This document shows positions 46,827-56,006 of a stretch of DNA of 64,000 bases, one piece after another. The stretch is taken from the NCBI RefSeq assembly GCF_015352985.1, contig NZ_JACYXF010000024.1:24616-88615 (forward strand), given 5' to 3'. Numbering within the stretch: the first letter of the stretch is position 1; every line of letters begins with the position of its first letter. Source of the stretch: Noviherbaspirillum malthae (GTDB lineage Bacteria > Pseudomonadota > Gammaproteobacteria > Burkholderiales > Burkholderiaceae_D). Made by a program: the position numbers and the translations under genes. Under the pieces are notes generated by a model. It had not been told where the DNA came from. It made no database searches and saw only the letters and a program-made list of their open reading frames with translations.

Positions 46827-47623
46827 TGCCGGCCACGCGTGCAGACAATTCAATGCGTCCATTGAGCGGCAGGCATGCGCTGGTCACCGGCGGCGCACGC
46901 GGCATCGGCGCATCGATTGCGCGGGCCTTGCTCGAGCAGGGCGCCTCGGTCAGCCTGCTGGGCCGCAACCGGCATGCGCTGGACGAGGCGGTTGCGGACA
47001 TGTCGGCGGCGGGAGATGTTGCCGGCTTTGCCGCCGATGTGGCCGATCCCGATTCCGTTGCAGCGGCATTCGCTGCGGCGGCTTCGCGCGGCACGATTGA
47101 CATTCTGGTCAACAACGCCGGCCAGGCGCACTCCGCGCCTTTCCTCAAAACCGATGCGCGGCTCTGGCGCGACATGCTGTCGGTCAATCTCGAAGGCACT
47201 TTCCTCTGCACGCAGGCCGCATTGCCGGGCATGCTGGACAAGGGCTGGGGCCGCATCGTCAACATCGCCAGCACCGCCGGGCTCACCGGCTACGCCTACG
47301 TGTCGGCCTACTGCGCGGCCAAGCACGGCGTGATCGGACTGACGCGCTCGCTTGCGCTCGAACTCGCAACGAAGGGCATCACGGTCAACGCGGTCTGCCC
47401 CGGCTACACCGATACCGACATGGTGAAGGACACGGTGGCCAACATCGTGCAGAAGACGGCGCGCAGCCCCGAGCAGGCACGCGCCGAGCTGACCGCCGGC
47501 AATCCGCAGAAACGCCTCGTCGCGCCGGAAGAAGTTGCGAACGCGGTGGTCTGGCTGTGCCTGCCGCAATCGGCGGCGATGAACGGGCAGGCCATTGCCG
47601 TGGCCGGCGGCGAAGTCATGTAA
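46823..47623 (+). CDS. SDR-family 3-hydroxyacyl-CoA-type dehydrogenase
   Basis: 266 residues; GGAGG precedes tandem ATG codons at 46823 and 46826, either of which could be used. SDR motifs: TGGARGIG for NAD(P), NNAG, and catalytic Ser, Tyr and Lys in INIAS-type IVNIAST, then YVSAYCAAKHG. It likely oxidises or reduces a ring-derived hydroxyl in the beta-oxidation-like phase after the monooxygenase. It is translationally coupled to the monooxygenase and followed 11 bp later by MarR. Confidence 0.85.
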   Translation: MMPATRADNSMRPLSGRHALVTGGARGIGASIARALLEQGASVSLLGRNRHALDEAVADMSAAGDVAGFAADVADPDSVAAAFAAAASRGTIDILVNNAGQAHSAPFLKTDARLWRDMLSVNLEGTFLCTQAALPGMLDKGWGRIVNIASTAGLTGYAYVSAYCAAKHGVIGLTRSLALELATKGITVNAVCPGYTDTDMVKDTVANIVQKTARSPEQARAELTAGNPQKRLVAPEEVANAVVWLCLPQSAAMNGQAIAVAGGEVM

Positions 47624-47634
47624 GGAAGCTTTCA

Positions 47635-48195
47635 ATGTCACGCAAATCCATCAACGACAATATCGCTGCCGCTCCTGCGCCAGTGCAGGAACCCGAACAG
47701 GAATCAGCGCAGATCTTCGACCTGGAAAGCCGGCTCGACAAGGACCATCACCAGTCGCTGCGCCTGTGGCTGCGCATGCTGTCCTGCACGGTACTGGTCG
47801 AAGACCGCATACGTTCGCGGCTGCGCACCGAGTTCGGCATCACGCTGCCGCGCTTCGACCTGATGGCGCAGCTTGAGCGTCATCCCGAAGGCTTGCGCAT
47901 GGGCGAGCTGTCGAAACGGATGATGGTCACCGGCGGCAACATCACCGGCATCACCGATCAGCTGGAGCAGGAAAAGCTGGTGGTGCGCGTACCCGACCCG
48001 AACGACAGGCGCGCCTACAGCGTCAAGCTCACGACCGCCGGACGCCGCGCCTTCCGCCGCATGGCCGACGTGCATGAAGGCTGGATCGAAGACATGCTCG
48101 GCGGCCTGACGGCCACCGAGAAAGGCGCGCTGATCGACCTGCTGTCGAAGATCAAGCATCATCTGAACGGCCCAGCGGCCGATGAAAAGGACTAA
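47635..48195 (+). CDS. MarR family regulator of the aromatic operon
   Basis: 186 residues from the ATG at 47635, with AAGGAAG upstream. The winged helix is LRMGELSKRMMVTGGNITGITDQLEQEKLV followed by the wing RVPDPNDRRAYSVKLTTAGR. The N-terminal about 35 residues are disordered and acidic. MarR proteins in CoA-dependent aromatic pathways usually bind an aryl-CoA ester and release DNA. It is encoded inside the operon, so it probably controls its own transcript through the repeat at 42645-42664. Confidence 0.87.
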   Translation: MSRKSINDNIAAAPAPVQEPEQESAQIFDLESRLDKDHHQSLRLWLRMLSCTVLVEDRIRSRLRTEFGITLPRFDLMAQLERHPEGLRMGELSKRMMVTGGNITGITDQLEQEKLVVRVPDPNDRRAYSVKLTTAGRRAFRRMADVHEGWIEDMLGGLTATEKGALIDLLSKIKHHLNGPAADEKD

Positions 48196-48207
48196 CGGGA
48201 GAACACT

Positions 48208-49062
48208 ATGCGCTATCTGCCAGGAGAACCACAACAACTGCCGGGCAACCGGACATCGCTTGCCGGCTATGCGGCGCGGCACTTCCGCTTCGAGGTAAAG
48301 GAGGGCGTTGCCACATTGACGCTCGACCGCCCCGAACGCAAGAACCCGCTGACCTTCGATTCCTATGCGGAGCTGCGCGACCTGTTCCGCGAGCTGGCTT
48401 ATGCGGACGACATCAAGGCTATCGTCATCGCCGGCGCCGGAGAGAACTTCTGCTCGGGCGGCGACGTGCACGACATCATCGGCCCGCTCACCAGGCTCGA
48501 CATGCCAGGCCTGCTGGCCTTCACCCGCATGACCGGCGACCTGGTGAAGGCGATGCGCGCCTGCCCGCAGCCTATCGTTGCTGCCATCGACGGCGTCTGT
48601 GCGGGAGCGGGCGCCATCCTCGCGCTGGCGTCCGACATCCGTCTCGGCACGGCGCGCAGCAAGACCGCTTTCCTGTTCACACGGGTCGGCCTTGCCGGCT
48701 GCGACATGGGGGCCTGCGCGATTCTGCCTCGCATCATCGGCCAGGGCCGGGCATCGGAACTGCTGTATACCGGCAGGTCGATGGGCGGTGACGAAGCGGA
48801 GCGCTGGGGCTTCTTCAACCGGCTGGCTGCACCCGAAAGCCTGCTTGCCGAAGCGCAGCAATTCGCCGGCCAGCTCGCGAGCGGCCCGACGTTTGCGCAC
48901 GGCATGACCAAGAAGATGCTGCATCAGGAATGGAGCATGAGCGTGGACGAGGCGATCGAGGCGGAAGCGCAGGCGCAGGCGATCTGCATGGCGACCAATG
49001 ACTTCCATCGTGCGTATCATGCGTTTGTTGCGAAGCAGAAGCCGGAGTTTGAGGGGGATTGA
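48208..49062 (+). CDS. enoyl-CoA hydratase/isomerase family protein
   Basis: 284 residues. Crotonase features: VATLTLDRPERKNPLTFDSYAELRDLF, oxyanion-hole residues in ENFCSGGDVHDI and ACAILPRI, and the loop GVCAGAGAILALASDIRLG. It may hydrate a double bond or hydrolyse the ring of the cyclohexene-CoA intermediate; ring-opening hydratases in such pathways belong to this family. A GGGAG ribosome site is present. The next gene is 388 bp away across a palindromic repeat. Confidence 0.85.
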   Translation: MRYLPGEPQQLPGNRTSLAGYAARHFRFEVKEGVATLTLDRPERKNPLTFDSYAELRDLFRELAYADDIKAIVIAGAGENFCSGGDVHDIIGPLTRLDMPGLLAFTRMTGDLVKAMRACPQPIVAAIDGVCAGAGAILALASDIRLGTARSKTAFLFTRVGLAGCDMGACAILPRIIGQGRASELLYTGRSMGGDEAERWGFFNRLAAPESLLAEAQQFAGQLASGPTFAHGMTKKMLHQEWSMSVDEAIEAEAQAQAICMATNDFHRAYHAFVAKQKPEFEGD

Positions 49063-49450
49063 GGTGGGGTGGTTGGATGAAGGGAATTTGGTGAAGAAGT
49101 AATTTCGAAAGGTAATGAGAGTGCCCGATCCCTTCATAAGCGACATGCGAAGTCGTGACGTGGATGGCAAAACAATAAAGAATATTCCTCCCCTTCCAAG
49201 GGGGAGGTGAGGAGGGGGATGGGTTTAGACGCATGCAAGGAACCCATCCCCACCCCAACCCTCCCCTTGAAGGGGAGGGAGCAAGCGAACCCAAGATATA
49301 CCTTGCACCCTTCGACACGGAGTCGCCCGCAAGCAGTTGAGGCGGAGACACAGGTTGGAGCTGGGTAGCGTATTACCGAATGCATAGCCCTTAACCTCGC
49401 CGTCGATCTGAACTGCCTAGCCATTCAAAAAACCGAAACCAGGAAAAACC
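49063..49450. repeat. inverted pair of REP-like palindromes within the operon
   Basis: The first palindrome is CCTCCCCTT-CC-AAGGGGGAGG near 49187-49206 and its tail ends near 49219. The second, in inverse orientation, is CCCTCCCCTT-GA-AGGGGAGGG near 49259-49279. Between them, GGATGGGTT and AACCCATCC pair, so the whole block can form a long hairpin. No gene is supported in the 388 bp. Confidence 0.75.
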
Positions 49451-50629
49451 ATGCCCGACAAATCCTACCTGCACTGGCCCTTCCTCGAAGGCCGTCACCG
49501 CGAACTCGAACAGTCGCTGGACCGCTGGGCAACCGAGCACATCGCCCAGCAGCATGAAGCCGATGTCGACGCCGCCTGCCGCGCACTGGTGCGCGAACTC
49601 GGCAACGCCGGCTGGCTGCGCCACGCCGTCGGCGGCACGGCATTCGGCGGCGCCGGCGAAGCCATCGACACGCGGGCCATCTGCCTGATCCGCGAAACGC
49701 TGGCCCGTCACTCCGGCCTCGCCGATTTCGCCTTTGCCATGCAGGGCCTCGGCTCCGGCGCGATCACGCTTCACGGCAGTGCTGAACAGAAGCGCCGCTA
49801 TCTCCCGCGCGTGGCCGCCGGCGAAGCGATTGCGGCTTTCGCCCTGTCCGAGCCGAACGCAGGTTCCGATGTCGCCGCAATGCAGTGCGGCGCGGTGCAG
49901 GACGGCGAGAGCTATGTGCTGAACGGAGAAAAAACCTGGATCTCGAACGGCGGCATCGCCGATTTCTACGTGGTCTTCGCCCGCACCGGCGAAGCGCCGG
50001 GTGCGCGCGGTATTTCCGCCTTCGTCGTAGATGCGGATACACCCGGGCTGGAGATCGCGGAACGCATTAATGTCATTGCGCCGCACCCGCTGGCGCGCCT
50101 GCGCTTCGCCGACTGCCGCGTCCCGGCATCGAGCCGCCTTGGTGCAGGAGGGGAGGGCTTCAAGGTTGCCATGGCCACGCTGGACATCTTCCGCACCTCG
50201 GTCGCCGCCGCCGCGCTCGGCTTCGCCCGCCGCGCACTCGATGAGGCATTGGGCCGTGCCGGCACGCGCTCGATGTTCGGGCAAGTGCTTGCAGATTTCC
50301 AGCTCACGCAAGCCAAGCTCGCGCAGATGGCCACCGGCATCGACGCCGCGGCACTCCTCACCTACCGCGCCGCCTGGCAGCGCGACCAGGGAGGCAAGGT
50401 CACGAAGGAAGCCGCGATGGCGAAGATGACCGCCACCGAAACCGCGCAGCAGGTGATCGATGCGGCCGTGCAGATGTTCGGCGGCCTCGGCGTGGTCAGC
50501 GAACAGCCGGTCGAGCGCCTCTACCGCGAGATCCGCGCCCTGCGCATCTATGAAGGCGCGACCGAGGTGCAGCAGCTCATCATCGCACGCGAACTGCTGC
50601 GCGGTACGCAAGGCGCGGGCAAGGCGTGA
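49451..50629 (+). CDS. acyl-CoA dehydrogenase
   Basis: 392 residues. FAD and acyl-CoA signatures: ALSEPNAGSDVAAMQ, YVLNGEKTWISNGGIADFYVVFART, and the C-terminal QMFGGLGVVSEQPVERLYREIRALRIYEGATEVQQLIIAREL with the catalytic glutamate region. It should introduce a double bond into an acyl-CoA intermediate of the ring-cleavage product. The stop overlaps the thioesterase start region by four bases (GTGA), so the genes are coupled. Only the family is certain. Confidence 0.9.
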   Translation: MPDKSYLHWPFLEGRHRELEQSLDRWATEHIAQQHEADVDAACRALVRELGNAGWLRHAVGGTAFGGAGEAIDTRAICLIRETLARHSGLADFAFAMQGLGSGAITLHGSAEQKRRYLPRVAAGEAIAAFALSEPNAGSDVAAMQCGAVQDGESYVLNGEKTWISNGGIADFYVVFARTGEAPGARGISAFVVDADTPGLEIAERINVIAPHPLARLRFADCRVPASSRLGAGGEGFKVAMATLDIFRTSVAAAALGFARRALDEALGRAGTRSMFGQVLADFQLTQAKLAQMATGIDAAALLTYRAAWQRDQGGKVTKEAAMAKMTATETAQQVIDAAVQMFGGLGVVSEQPVERLYREIRALRIYEGATEVQQLIIARELLRGTQGAGKA

Positions 50630-51102
50630 GCATGAACACCGTATTGCCAGGCGGCGAAGTTTTCCGCAGGTCCATTCCTGTACGCTTCGGCGACTGCGAT
50701 CCCGCTGGCATCGTGTTCTACCCGCGCTATTTCGAAATGTTCAACAGCGTGATCGAGGACTGGTGCGTGCAGGAACTCGGCACCGGCTTTCGCGAGATGC
50801 ACCTGGCGCAGCATTGGGGCGTGCCGACCGTGCATCTGGAGACGGATTTCATTGCTCCCAGCGAATTGGGCGAAGTCCTGCAGGCCAATCTGCAGGTACA
50901 GAAACTCGGACGATGCTCGCTGCATGTCGCGATACGGCTGCTCGGACCTGACGGCGCCGAACGCGTCCGTGCCAAACTCGTGTTGGCCGCAATGGACCTG
51001 CGCGAGCGCCGTGCGATACCATTGCCGCCGCATTTCGCCGGCGAAGCCTCCCGCTTCCTGGCCGCCGCAGATGACAACCAAGATCAGAAAGGACCCGCAT
51101 GA
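50626..51102 (+). CDS. acyl-CoA thioesterase, 4-hydroxybenzoyl-CoA thioesterase type
   Basis: 158 residues if GTG at 50626 is used; the ATG at 50632 gives 156. Hotdog-fold signature: IPVRFGDCDPAGIVFYPRYFEMFNSVIEDW, with the catalytic aspartate in GDCDPAG. It probably releases CoA from dead-end or stalled aryl-CoA esters, protecting the CoA pool. It overlaps the dehydrogenase upstream by GTGA and RidA downstream by ATGA. Confidence 0.88.
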   Translation: MSMNTVLPGGEVFRRSIPVRFGDCDPAGIVFYPRYFEMFNSVIEDWCVQELGTGFREMHLAQHWGVPTVHLETDFIAPSELGEVLQANLQVQKLGRCSLHVAIRLLGPDGAERVRAKLVLAAMDLRERRAIPLPPHFAGEASRFLAAADDNQDQKGPA

Positions 51103-51491
51103 ACATCCTGCAACCGCCAGACTGGGCACGTCCGAAGGGCTACGCGAACGGCATTGCCGCTAAGGGCAAGATGGTGTTCGTCAGCGGCATGATCGGCTGG
51201 GACAAGGACTGCCGCTTCCATACCAGCGATTTTGCCGGCCAGGTGCGCCAGGCGCTGCAGAACATCGTCGAAGTGCTGCGCGAAGCCGATGCCAAGCCGG
51301 AGCACATCGTGCGCATGACCTGGTATGTGGTGGACAAGCAGGAATATGTCGGCGCCTACAAGCGGATCGGCGAAGCCTACCGCGACATCATCGGCCGTCA
51401 TTACCCGGCCATGACGGCGGTACAGGTGACCGCGCTGGTCGAGGACCAGGCACGGGTCGAGATTGAAGTGACGGCAGTGGTGCCGGATTAG
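51099..51491 (+). CDS. RidA family enamine/imine deaminase
   Basis: 130 residues. The RidA pattern is complete: GNGIAAKGKMVFVSGMIGWD-like core, QVRQALQNIVEVLREADAKPEHIVRMTWYVVD, and AMTAVQVTALVEDQARVEIEVTAV with the conserved arginine. RidA proteins hydrolyse reactive enamines. Here the monooxygenase product carries a ring amine, so RidA may complete its deamination. It overlaps the thioesterase by ATGA and the convergent dehydrogenase by four bases. Confidence 0.9.
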   Translation: MNILQPPDWARPKGYANGIAAKGKMVFVSGMIGWDKDCRFHTSDFAGQVRQALQNIVEVLREADAKPEHIVRMTWYVVDKQEYVGAYKRIGEAYRDIIGRHYPAMTAVQVTALVEDQARVEIEVTAVVPD

Positions 51492-52552
51492 ACGGTCGCT
51501 GCGCCCTGCATGTCCTCGGCGGCATCGATGGCGATGGCCACCTTGCCGAACTGGCGCCCGGCATCCAGGTGGTCGAGCGCCGCATGGATGTCGTCCAGCC
51601 TGTAACGTGACGACACGATGGACTGCAGGCCGGTGCGTTCGACGAAGTTCAGCAGGTCGGCAAACTCACCGAGGCTGCCCAGCGTCGACCCGAATATCTG
51701 GAGCTGGCGGATGAATACCCGGCGCAGGTCCGCCGGCGGCTGGTCACCCGAGGTTGCGCCGCAAGTTACCAAGCGTCCGCCGCGCACCAGCGACTTGAGC
51801 GCGCTCGACCAGACAGCCTGTCCCACGTTTTCGATCACCACATCCACGCCGCGCCCGCCGGTCAGGGCCAGCACGGTTTTTGCGACATCCTGCGTCCTGC
51901 TGTTGATAGTGTGATCCGCCCCGGCCGCTGCCGCAAGCTTGAGCTTGTCATCCTCGCGTGAAGTGACGATGGCGCGCGCGCCGGTCATCTTTGCCAACTG
52001 CAGCGCCGCCAGCGACACGCCGCCGCCCACGCCGAAAATCAGAACGGTTTCCCAAGGCTTGAGCTGCGCCCTGGAAAACAGCATGCGCCAGGCGGTGAGG
52101 TAAGTCACGCCCAGCGCAGCCGCCTGCGCATGATCCAGATGCGCAGGCATGGGAAATACATTGGCGGCGGGCAGCGCCACATATTCCGACAGCGTGCCGT
52201 CGCGGTGTTCGCCGAGATAGCTGACGGCAGTGCACAGCACCGTGTCTCCACGCCGGCAAAACTCGCAGCGGCCACAGCCGATGGCCGGATGCAGCACCAC
52301 TTTTTGTCCGAGCACAAGCAGCTTCTCGTCCGCATCCACTTCTTCCACGACGCCCATGCCGTCCAGCCCTAGGATCTGCGGTAACTGGTGAGTGATGCCG
52401 GCGCCACTGTCTCGCATGTAGAGGTCGACGCGGTTGAGCGTCGCCCATTTCATGCGCACCAGGACTTCACCAGGCCGGCGACCAGGATCGGGCCTGTTGC
52501 CGATTTGCACGACGCAGTTGCCGCCATGGCCGGTCAGGAATGCTGCTTTCAT
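51488..52552 (-). CDS. zinc-dependent alcohol dehydrogenase (MDR family)
   Basis: 354 residues. Structural-zinc cysteines in CGRCEFCRRGDTVLC, NAD-binding VLIFGVGGGVSLAALQLAK, and catalytic-domain start WATLNRVDLYMRDSGAG. Related dehydrogenases occur in 2-aminobenzoyl-CoA and benzoyl-CoA clusters, where they oxidise a ring alcohol. It is convergent with RidA, overlapping by four bases, and has its own upstream region. The role in the pathway is inferred from position. Confidence 0.87.
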   Translation of the reverse strand: MKAAFLTGHGGNCVVQIGNRPDPGRRPGEVLVRMKWATLNRVDLYMRDSGAGITHQLPQILGLDGMGVVEEVDADEKLLVLGQKVVLHPAIGCGRCEFCRRGDTVLCTAVSYLGEHRDGTLSEYVALPAANVFPMPAHLDHAQAAALGVTYLTAWRMLFSRAQLKPWETVLIFGVGGGVSLAALQLAKMTGARAIVTSREDDKLKLAAAAGADHTINSRTQDVAKTVLALTGGRGVDVVIENVGQAVWSSALKSLVRGGRLVTCGATSGDQPPADLRRVFIRQLQIFGSTLGSLGEFADLLNFVERTGLQSIVSSRYRLDDIHAALDHLDAGRQFGKVAIAIDAAEDMQGAATV

Positions 52553-52805
52553 GTGGTCTCCTTGGGTGCATGTCTCCGGGAAGAATAGTAACTCCGCAGA
52601 GGAGTGCCCGGTATTGACATACTTTACCGGCCGGCATGGGGCATGCCGGCCGGTCAGGCATCAGCTGCTGGAGAACCTTGAGTGGCGTACCCAACCCCGC
52701 CGCGTACGCAGATGCCTGACCATCGGCATTTGCTGCCATGATGGCGAAGCGGACGAACCGGGCTACCCTCCCAATGCGCGCACGTCGTCATCGAACAGCA
52801 AACTC

Positions 52806-53633
52806 ATGGATCTGCTTCTTTCCTTGCTTTCCTACCTGACCGGCAACCAGAACGCTGGCGGTGGCAATGTTCACAGCGACAACGATACGACAACCATACC
52901 GGCAACGCCGGCTGTGCCGTTGGCACCGGACGAGGACACGAACACTAGCACCAACAACACCAGCAATACAAATTCAGGGCCCCGGAGCTTCGAGGATGCA
53001 AGGCAGGCCACCCTGGATAGATTCGGCGGTTCGAATGGCCTGGTGAATTATGATTAAGGAGAAAAGGGGCACTTCGGACACGTATATTTCTCCGAAGCAC
53101 GTTCGTCTGGCGATAGATCTGGAAAAGGATCCTGCCAGGAAAGCCGATCTGCAATTCTTCTACGATCACTTCGGCGATATCGACAAGAAAAAGGGGCAGC
53201 GACATGGCGTCGATAAAAATGCCAATGGTACGGACGGCAGGATCGGTGCAGGCTATGTCGAGGAATACTTCGGATGGTCTGGCGATCCCAAAAACAGTGG
53301 TGGCAGTAACAACACGCAGTCGCTCACCTATGACTCCTCCAAAGTCAAACTCCTGGATGTATTCGGCGGCCCGAACGGCATGGTGAATTACATTAAGGAG
53401 AAAAGCGGCACTATCGACACGTATATTTCTCCGGCCCACGTTCGCATGGTCGCTGACATGGAAAAAGACCCCGATAAAAAGCTGTCCTGGAATACTTCTA
53501 CGGCCATTTTGGGGATGTTGACAAGAAGAAGGGGCAACGATACGGTGTTGATGAGCATGCCAATGGTACAGACGGCGTGATTGGTGCCGGCGATATCGAG
53601 CAATACTACGGATGGGCTAGCGGTACGCGATAA
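52806..53633 (+). pseudogene. decayed gene with two EF-hand-like repeats
   Basis: The start MDLLLSLLSYLTGNQNAGGG is followed by a Thr/Asn-rich linker and two copies of a module of about 90 residues. Copy 1 reads FGGSNGLVNY, then SDTYISPKHVRLAIDLEKDP and VDKNANGTDGRIGAGYVEEY; copy 2 repeats these with FGGPNGMVNY and YGVDEHANGTDGVIGAGD. DNA alignment shows one extra base at 53051-53052 in copy 1 and one missing base at about 53470-53495 in copy 2. Together they restore the frame, and the span of 828 bp is divisible by three. The DxNxNGTDGxI loop resembles calcium-binding EF-hands. No family was recognised. Confidence 0.6.
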
Positions 53634-53769
53634 TGAAACCGGAGTTGGAGATCGCCGGCTGACGCCTACGCACGCGGACCTGTCCATCGCGGGGTTCGCT
53701 GTCCCAGTGACGACGAGCGCCGTCCCCGGAATGTTCCCCGGGGTTTGCTCCTGATTCTGCTCCTGACTT

Positions 53770-53800
53770 GCAGGCAGCCGCCATCCTGGTCGCTGCCTGC
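53770..53800. terminator. hairpin in intergenic region
   Basis: GCAGGCAGC (53770-53778) pairs with GCTGCCTGC (53792-53800). Without a T-run its role as a terminator for the decayed gene is doubtful. Confidence 0.35.
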
Positions 53801-53852
53801 ATCGCCGCGCCGATGTGGAAGCGGCCTTGCCTGTTGGAGTAAACTCTCTCGC

Positions 53853-54635
53853 ATGCACAAGCTCCTCGCCATCGATGGTCTCAACATTGTCCGCCGGGTC
53901 TACGAAGCCAACCCGGAGCCGGACTCCGCGCAGAAGGCGGCGACCGCCGTCAAGAATTCTACTGCCTCTTTCCAGCGGCTGCTTGCCACGCACCGGCCGA
54001 CCCATGTGCTGGCTGCCTTTGATTACGGCGGGCCAACCTGGCGCCATGCGCTCCACCCTGAGTACCAGAAGAATGCCGCATCCACGCCCGAGGCGCTGCG
54101 CGGCGAACTGCCGCATCTGTACGAAGCTTTGTCAGGCATGGGCGTGACGGCGGTATCCGTGCCCGAGGTCGAGGCCGATGATGTGATCGCCACCGTGGTG
54201 CTGCGCTGGCTGGGCGAGGGCAGGGGGCCGGCCATCATTGCCTCGACCGACAAGGACCTGCATGTGCTGATCGAACAAGGTGCGATCCTGTGGGACCATT
54301 TCAAGTCGGAACAGCACGACCGCGCCTGGGTCGAACAGCGCTTCGGCGTCGGCCCCGAGATGCTGGCCGATTTCCTGGCGCTGGTCGGCGACCGGGTGCA
54401 TGGCATTCCCGGCGTGCAGAAGGTCGGAGAGAAGACGGCGACGAGGCTGCTGCAATCCTACAGATCGCTCGAAGGCGTAATGAACGGCGCCGGCATCCTC
54501 AAGGATGCGCTCGGCGAACGGCTGCGCAAGGACCGGGACAATGCCTTCCTGTCGCGCGAGCTGGTGGGCTTAAGAACCGATGTGCGGGTAGGCGTGACAT
54601 GGAACATGCTGGCCTGGCACAGGGATCCATCCTAA
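53853..54635 (+). CDS. 5'-3' exonuclease / Xni-like flap endonuclease
   Basis: 260 residues from the ATG at 53853. Polymerase-I-type 5' nuclease features: LLAIDGLNIVRRVYEA, FDYGGPTWRHALHPEYQKNA, VEADDVIATVV, IASTDKDLHVLI and the helix-hairpin-helix LVGDRVHGIPGVQKVGEKTA. The acidic residues of metal site I are visible; the length is that of Xni/ExoIX rather than the polymerase-fused form. It acts on flaps or RNA primers. It overlaps the convergent regulator gene by four bases. Confidence 0.88.
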   Translation: MHKLLAIDGLNIVRRVYEANPEPDSAQKAATAVKNSTASFQRLLATHRPTHVLAAFDYGGPTWRHALHPEYQKNAASTPEALRGELPHLYEALSGMGVTAVSVPEVEADDVIATVVLRWLGEGRGPAIIASTDKDLHVLIEQGAILWDHFKSEQHDRAWVEQRFGVGPEMLADFLALVGDRVHGIPGVQKVGEKTATRLLQSYRSLEGVMNGAGILKDALGERLRKDRDNAFLSRELVGLRTDVRVGVTWNMLAWHRDPS

Positions 54636-55714
54636 GCGGCTGGAAAAGCCTCTTCCACACTGGTCACCCTGCCCGCCGCCGAGGCATCGTAGCCTTGCAG
54701 CCCTGATACCGCCGACAGGAACGTTTCCGACTGCAGCAGTCCGATGGCCGTTATCACCGTCGGTAGCGCGAGCGCTTTATTCTTGACAGCGAAAAAGTAG
54801 CGCTCCGTTGCAAGCGGAATGAAGTGCAGCCCGAAACGCGCCGCTGCCGTTTCCACGCCGAAGCCGACGTCGGCCATGCCGCCGGCGATATAGGCGGCCA
54901 CCGCCGCATGGGTGAACTCGGCCGTTTCAAAGCCATTGATGCCATGCGCAGGCAATCCTTCTTTCTTCAGCATCAATTCCAGCAGCATGCGCGTGCCCGA
55001 ACCGCCCTGGCGGTTGACGAAGCGCACGTCGCTGCGCACCAGATCCGACAGCCCCGAGATGTCTTTGGGATTGCCCTGCGCGACGAACAGGCCCTGGCGC
55101 CGCGTCGCCAACTCGATCAGCATGTGTTCGGGGGAAAGCCATGCCATGTACTGGCCAAGCGCCTCGCGCTCGAACTCGCCGAGGGGCACATGAAAGCCGG
55201 CGAGGTCGCATTCGTCATTGGCCAGCGCGGCGAGCGCTTCGGTACTGTTGCGGTAGCGCACTTCCACCGGAAAGTCCTGCGAACGCATCAGGGCCAGCAG
55301 GCTTTCCACCGCAAAGCCGTGGCTGGCGAACAGGCGCAGTGCGGCCTGCGCCGCCGGCAGCGCCTTGCGGATTTCCGTTTCGATCTCGGAAGCCAGCGAC
55401 TCGAGCGTCGGCGCCAGCCGCGCATGAATGCGTCGGTCGGCCTGCAAGAGGGCGTTGGCCAGATCGCTCAGGCGCGTGCCCTGGCCGGGCCGCTTGACGA
55501 TCAGCATCGCGCCGAACACCTCCTCCGCCTCGCGCAGCAGGCCCCAGACATGGCGGTAGGAAAGATGCATGGCCCGTCCGGCGGAAGCGATGGAGCCGAG
55601 GGATTCGATATGGGCGAGAAGCTGGATCAGCAGCGAGGTATCGATGACATGGGCCGCAGTGCCCGGCAGTGATTTTCCGGCCTGCCAGCGGGGGGTGAGC
55701 GTGATTTTCAGCAT
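54632..55714 (-). CDS. ModE-like regulator with periplasmic-binding-type sensor domain
   Basis: 360 residues from the ATG at 55714. The N-terminus (LIQLLAHIESLGSIASAGRAMHLSYRHVWGLLREAEEVFGAMLIVK) is the ModE-type winged helix. The C-terminal about 220 residues form a substrate-binding fold: FASHGFAVESLLALM, then CDLAGFHVPLGEF, VRSDVRFVNRQGGSGTRMLLELM, and AAYIAGGMADVGFGVETAAARFGL. Such fusions probably sense molybdate or tungstate. It is divergent from formate dehydrogenase genes, and matching palindromes lie in front of both, one over its own start codon. Confidence 0.85.
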   Translation of the reverse strand: MLKITLTPRWQAGKSLPGTAAHVIDTSLLIQLLAHIESLGSIASAGRAMHLSYRHVWGLLREAEEVFGAMLIVKRPGQGTRLSDLANALLQADRRIHARLAPTLESLASEIETEIRKALPAAQAALRLFASHGFAVESLLALMRSQDFPVEVRYRNSTEALAALANDECDLAGFHVPLGEFEREALGQYMAWLSPEHMLIELATRRQGLFVAQGNPKDISGLSDLVRSDVRFVNRQGGSGTRMLLELMLKKEGLPAHGINGFETAEFTHAAVAAYIAGGMADVGFGVETAAARFGLHFIPLATERYFFAVKNKALALPTVITAIGLLQSETFLSAVSGLQGYDASAAGRVTSVEEAFPAA

Positions 55715-55734
55715 TATGCAAAATGGTACATATT
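55713..55734 (-). promoter_or_regulatory. operator over the regulator start codon
   Basis: Minus-strand AATATG-N10-GCATAAT. It matches the palindrome at 56007-56028 at 17 of 22 positions and covers the ATG of the ModE-like gene, consistent with autorepression. Confidence 0.6.
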
Positions 55735-55817
55735 TTGGGGTGGGGATTGGTCTGTTAAAGTCGCGGGAGTAGAGTATTTGAAATAACCGTTTCGCCTCCG
55801 GTCGTTTCGGGTTAACT

Positions 55818-55928
55818 CCCTTCTCCCGCAAGCGGGAGAAGGGCCGGGGATGAGGGGGCATGCCAAGTGCTACTGCGGTTTTGGCAACCGCCCTCACCCC
55901 CAGCTCCTCTCCCGCTTGCGGGAGAGGG
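55818..55928. repeat. inverted pair of REP-like elements
   Basis: CTTCTCCCGC-AA-GCGGGAGAAG with tail GCCGGGGATGAGGG (to about 55857), and the inverse form GCCCTCACCC, then CTCTCCCGC-TT-GCGGGAGAG (about 55890-55928). Same family as 40106-40141. Confidence 0.75.
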
Positions 55929-56006
55929 GAGCCGTTATGCGATCGGAGCTCGGTAGGAAATTACGGTCCGTGCAGCAGAAACACAGTATCGCAACCGCCA
56001 GCACAT

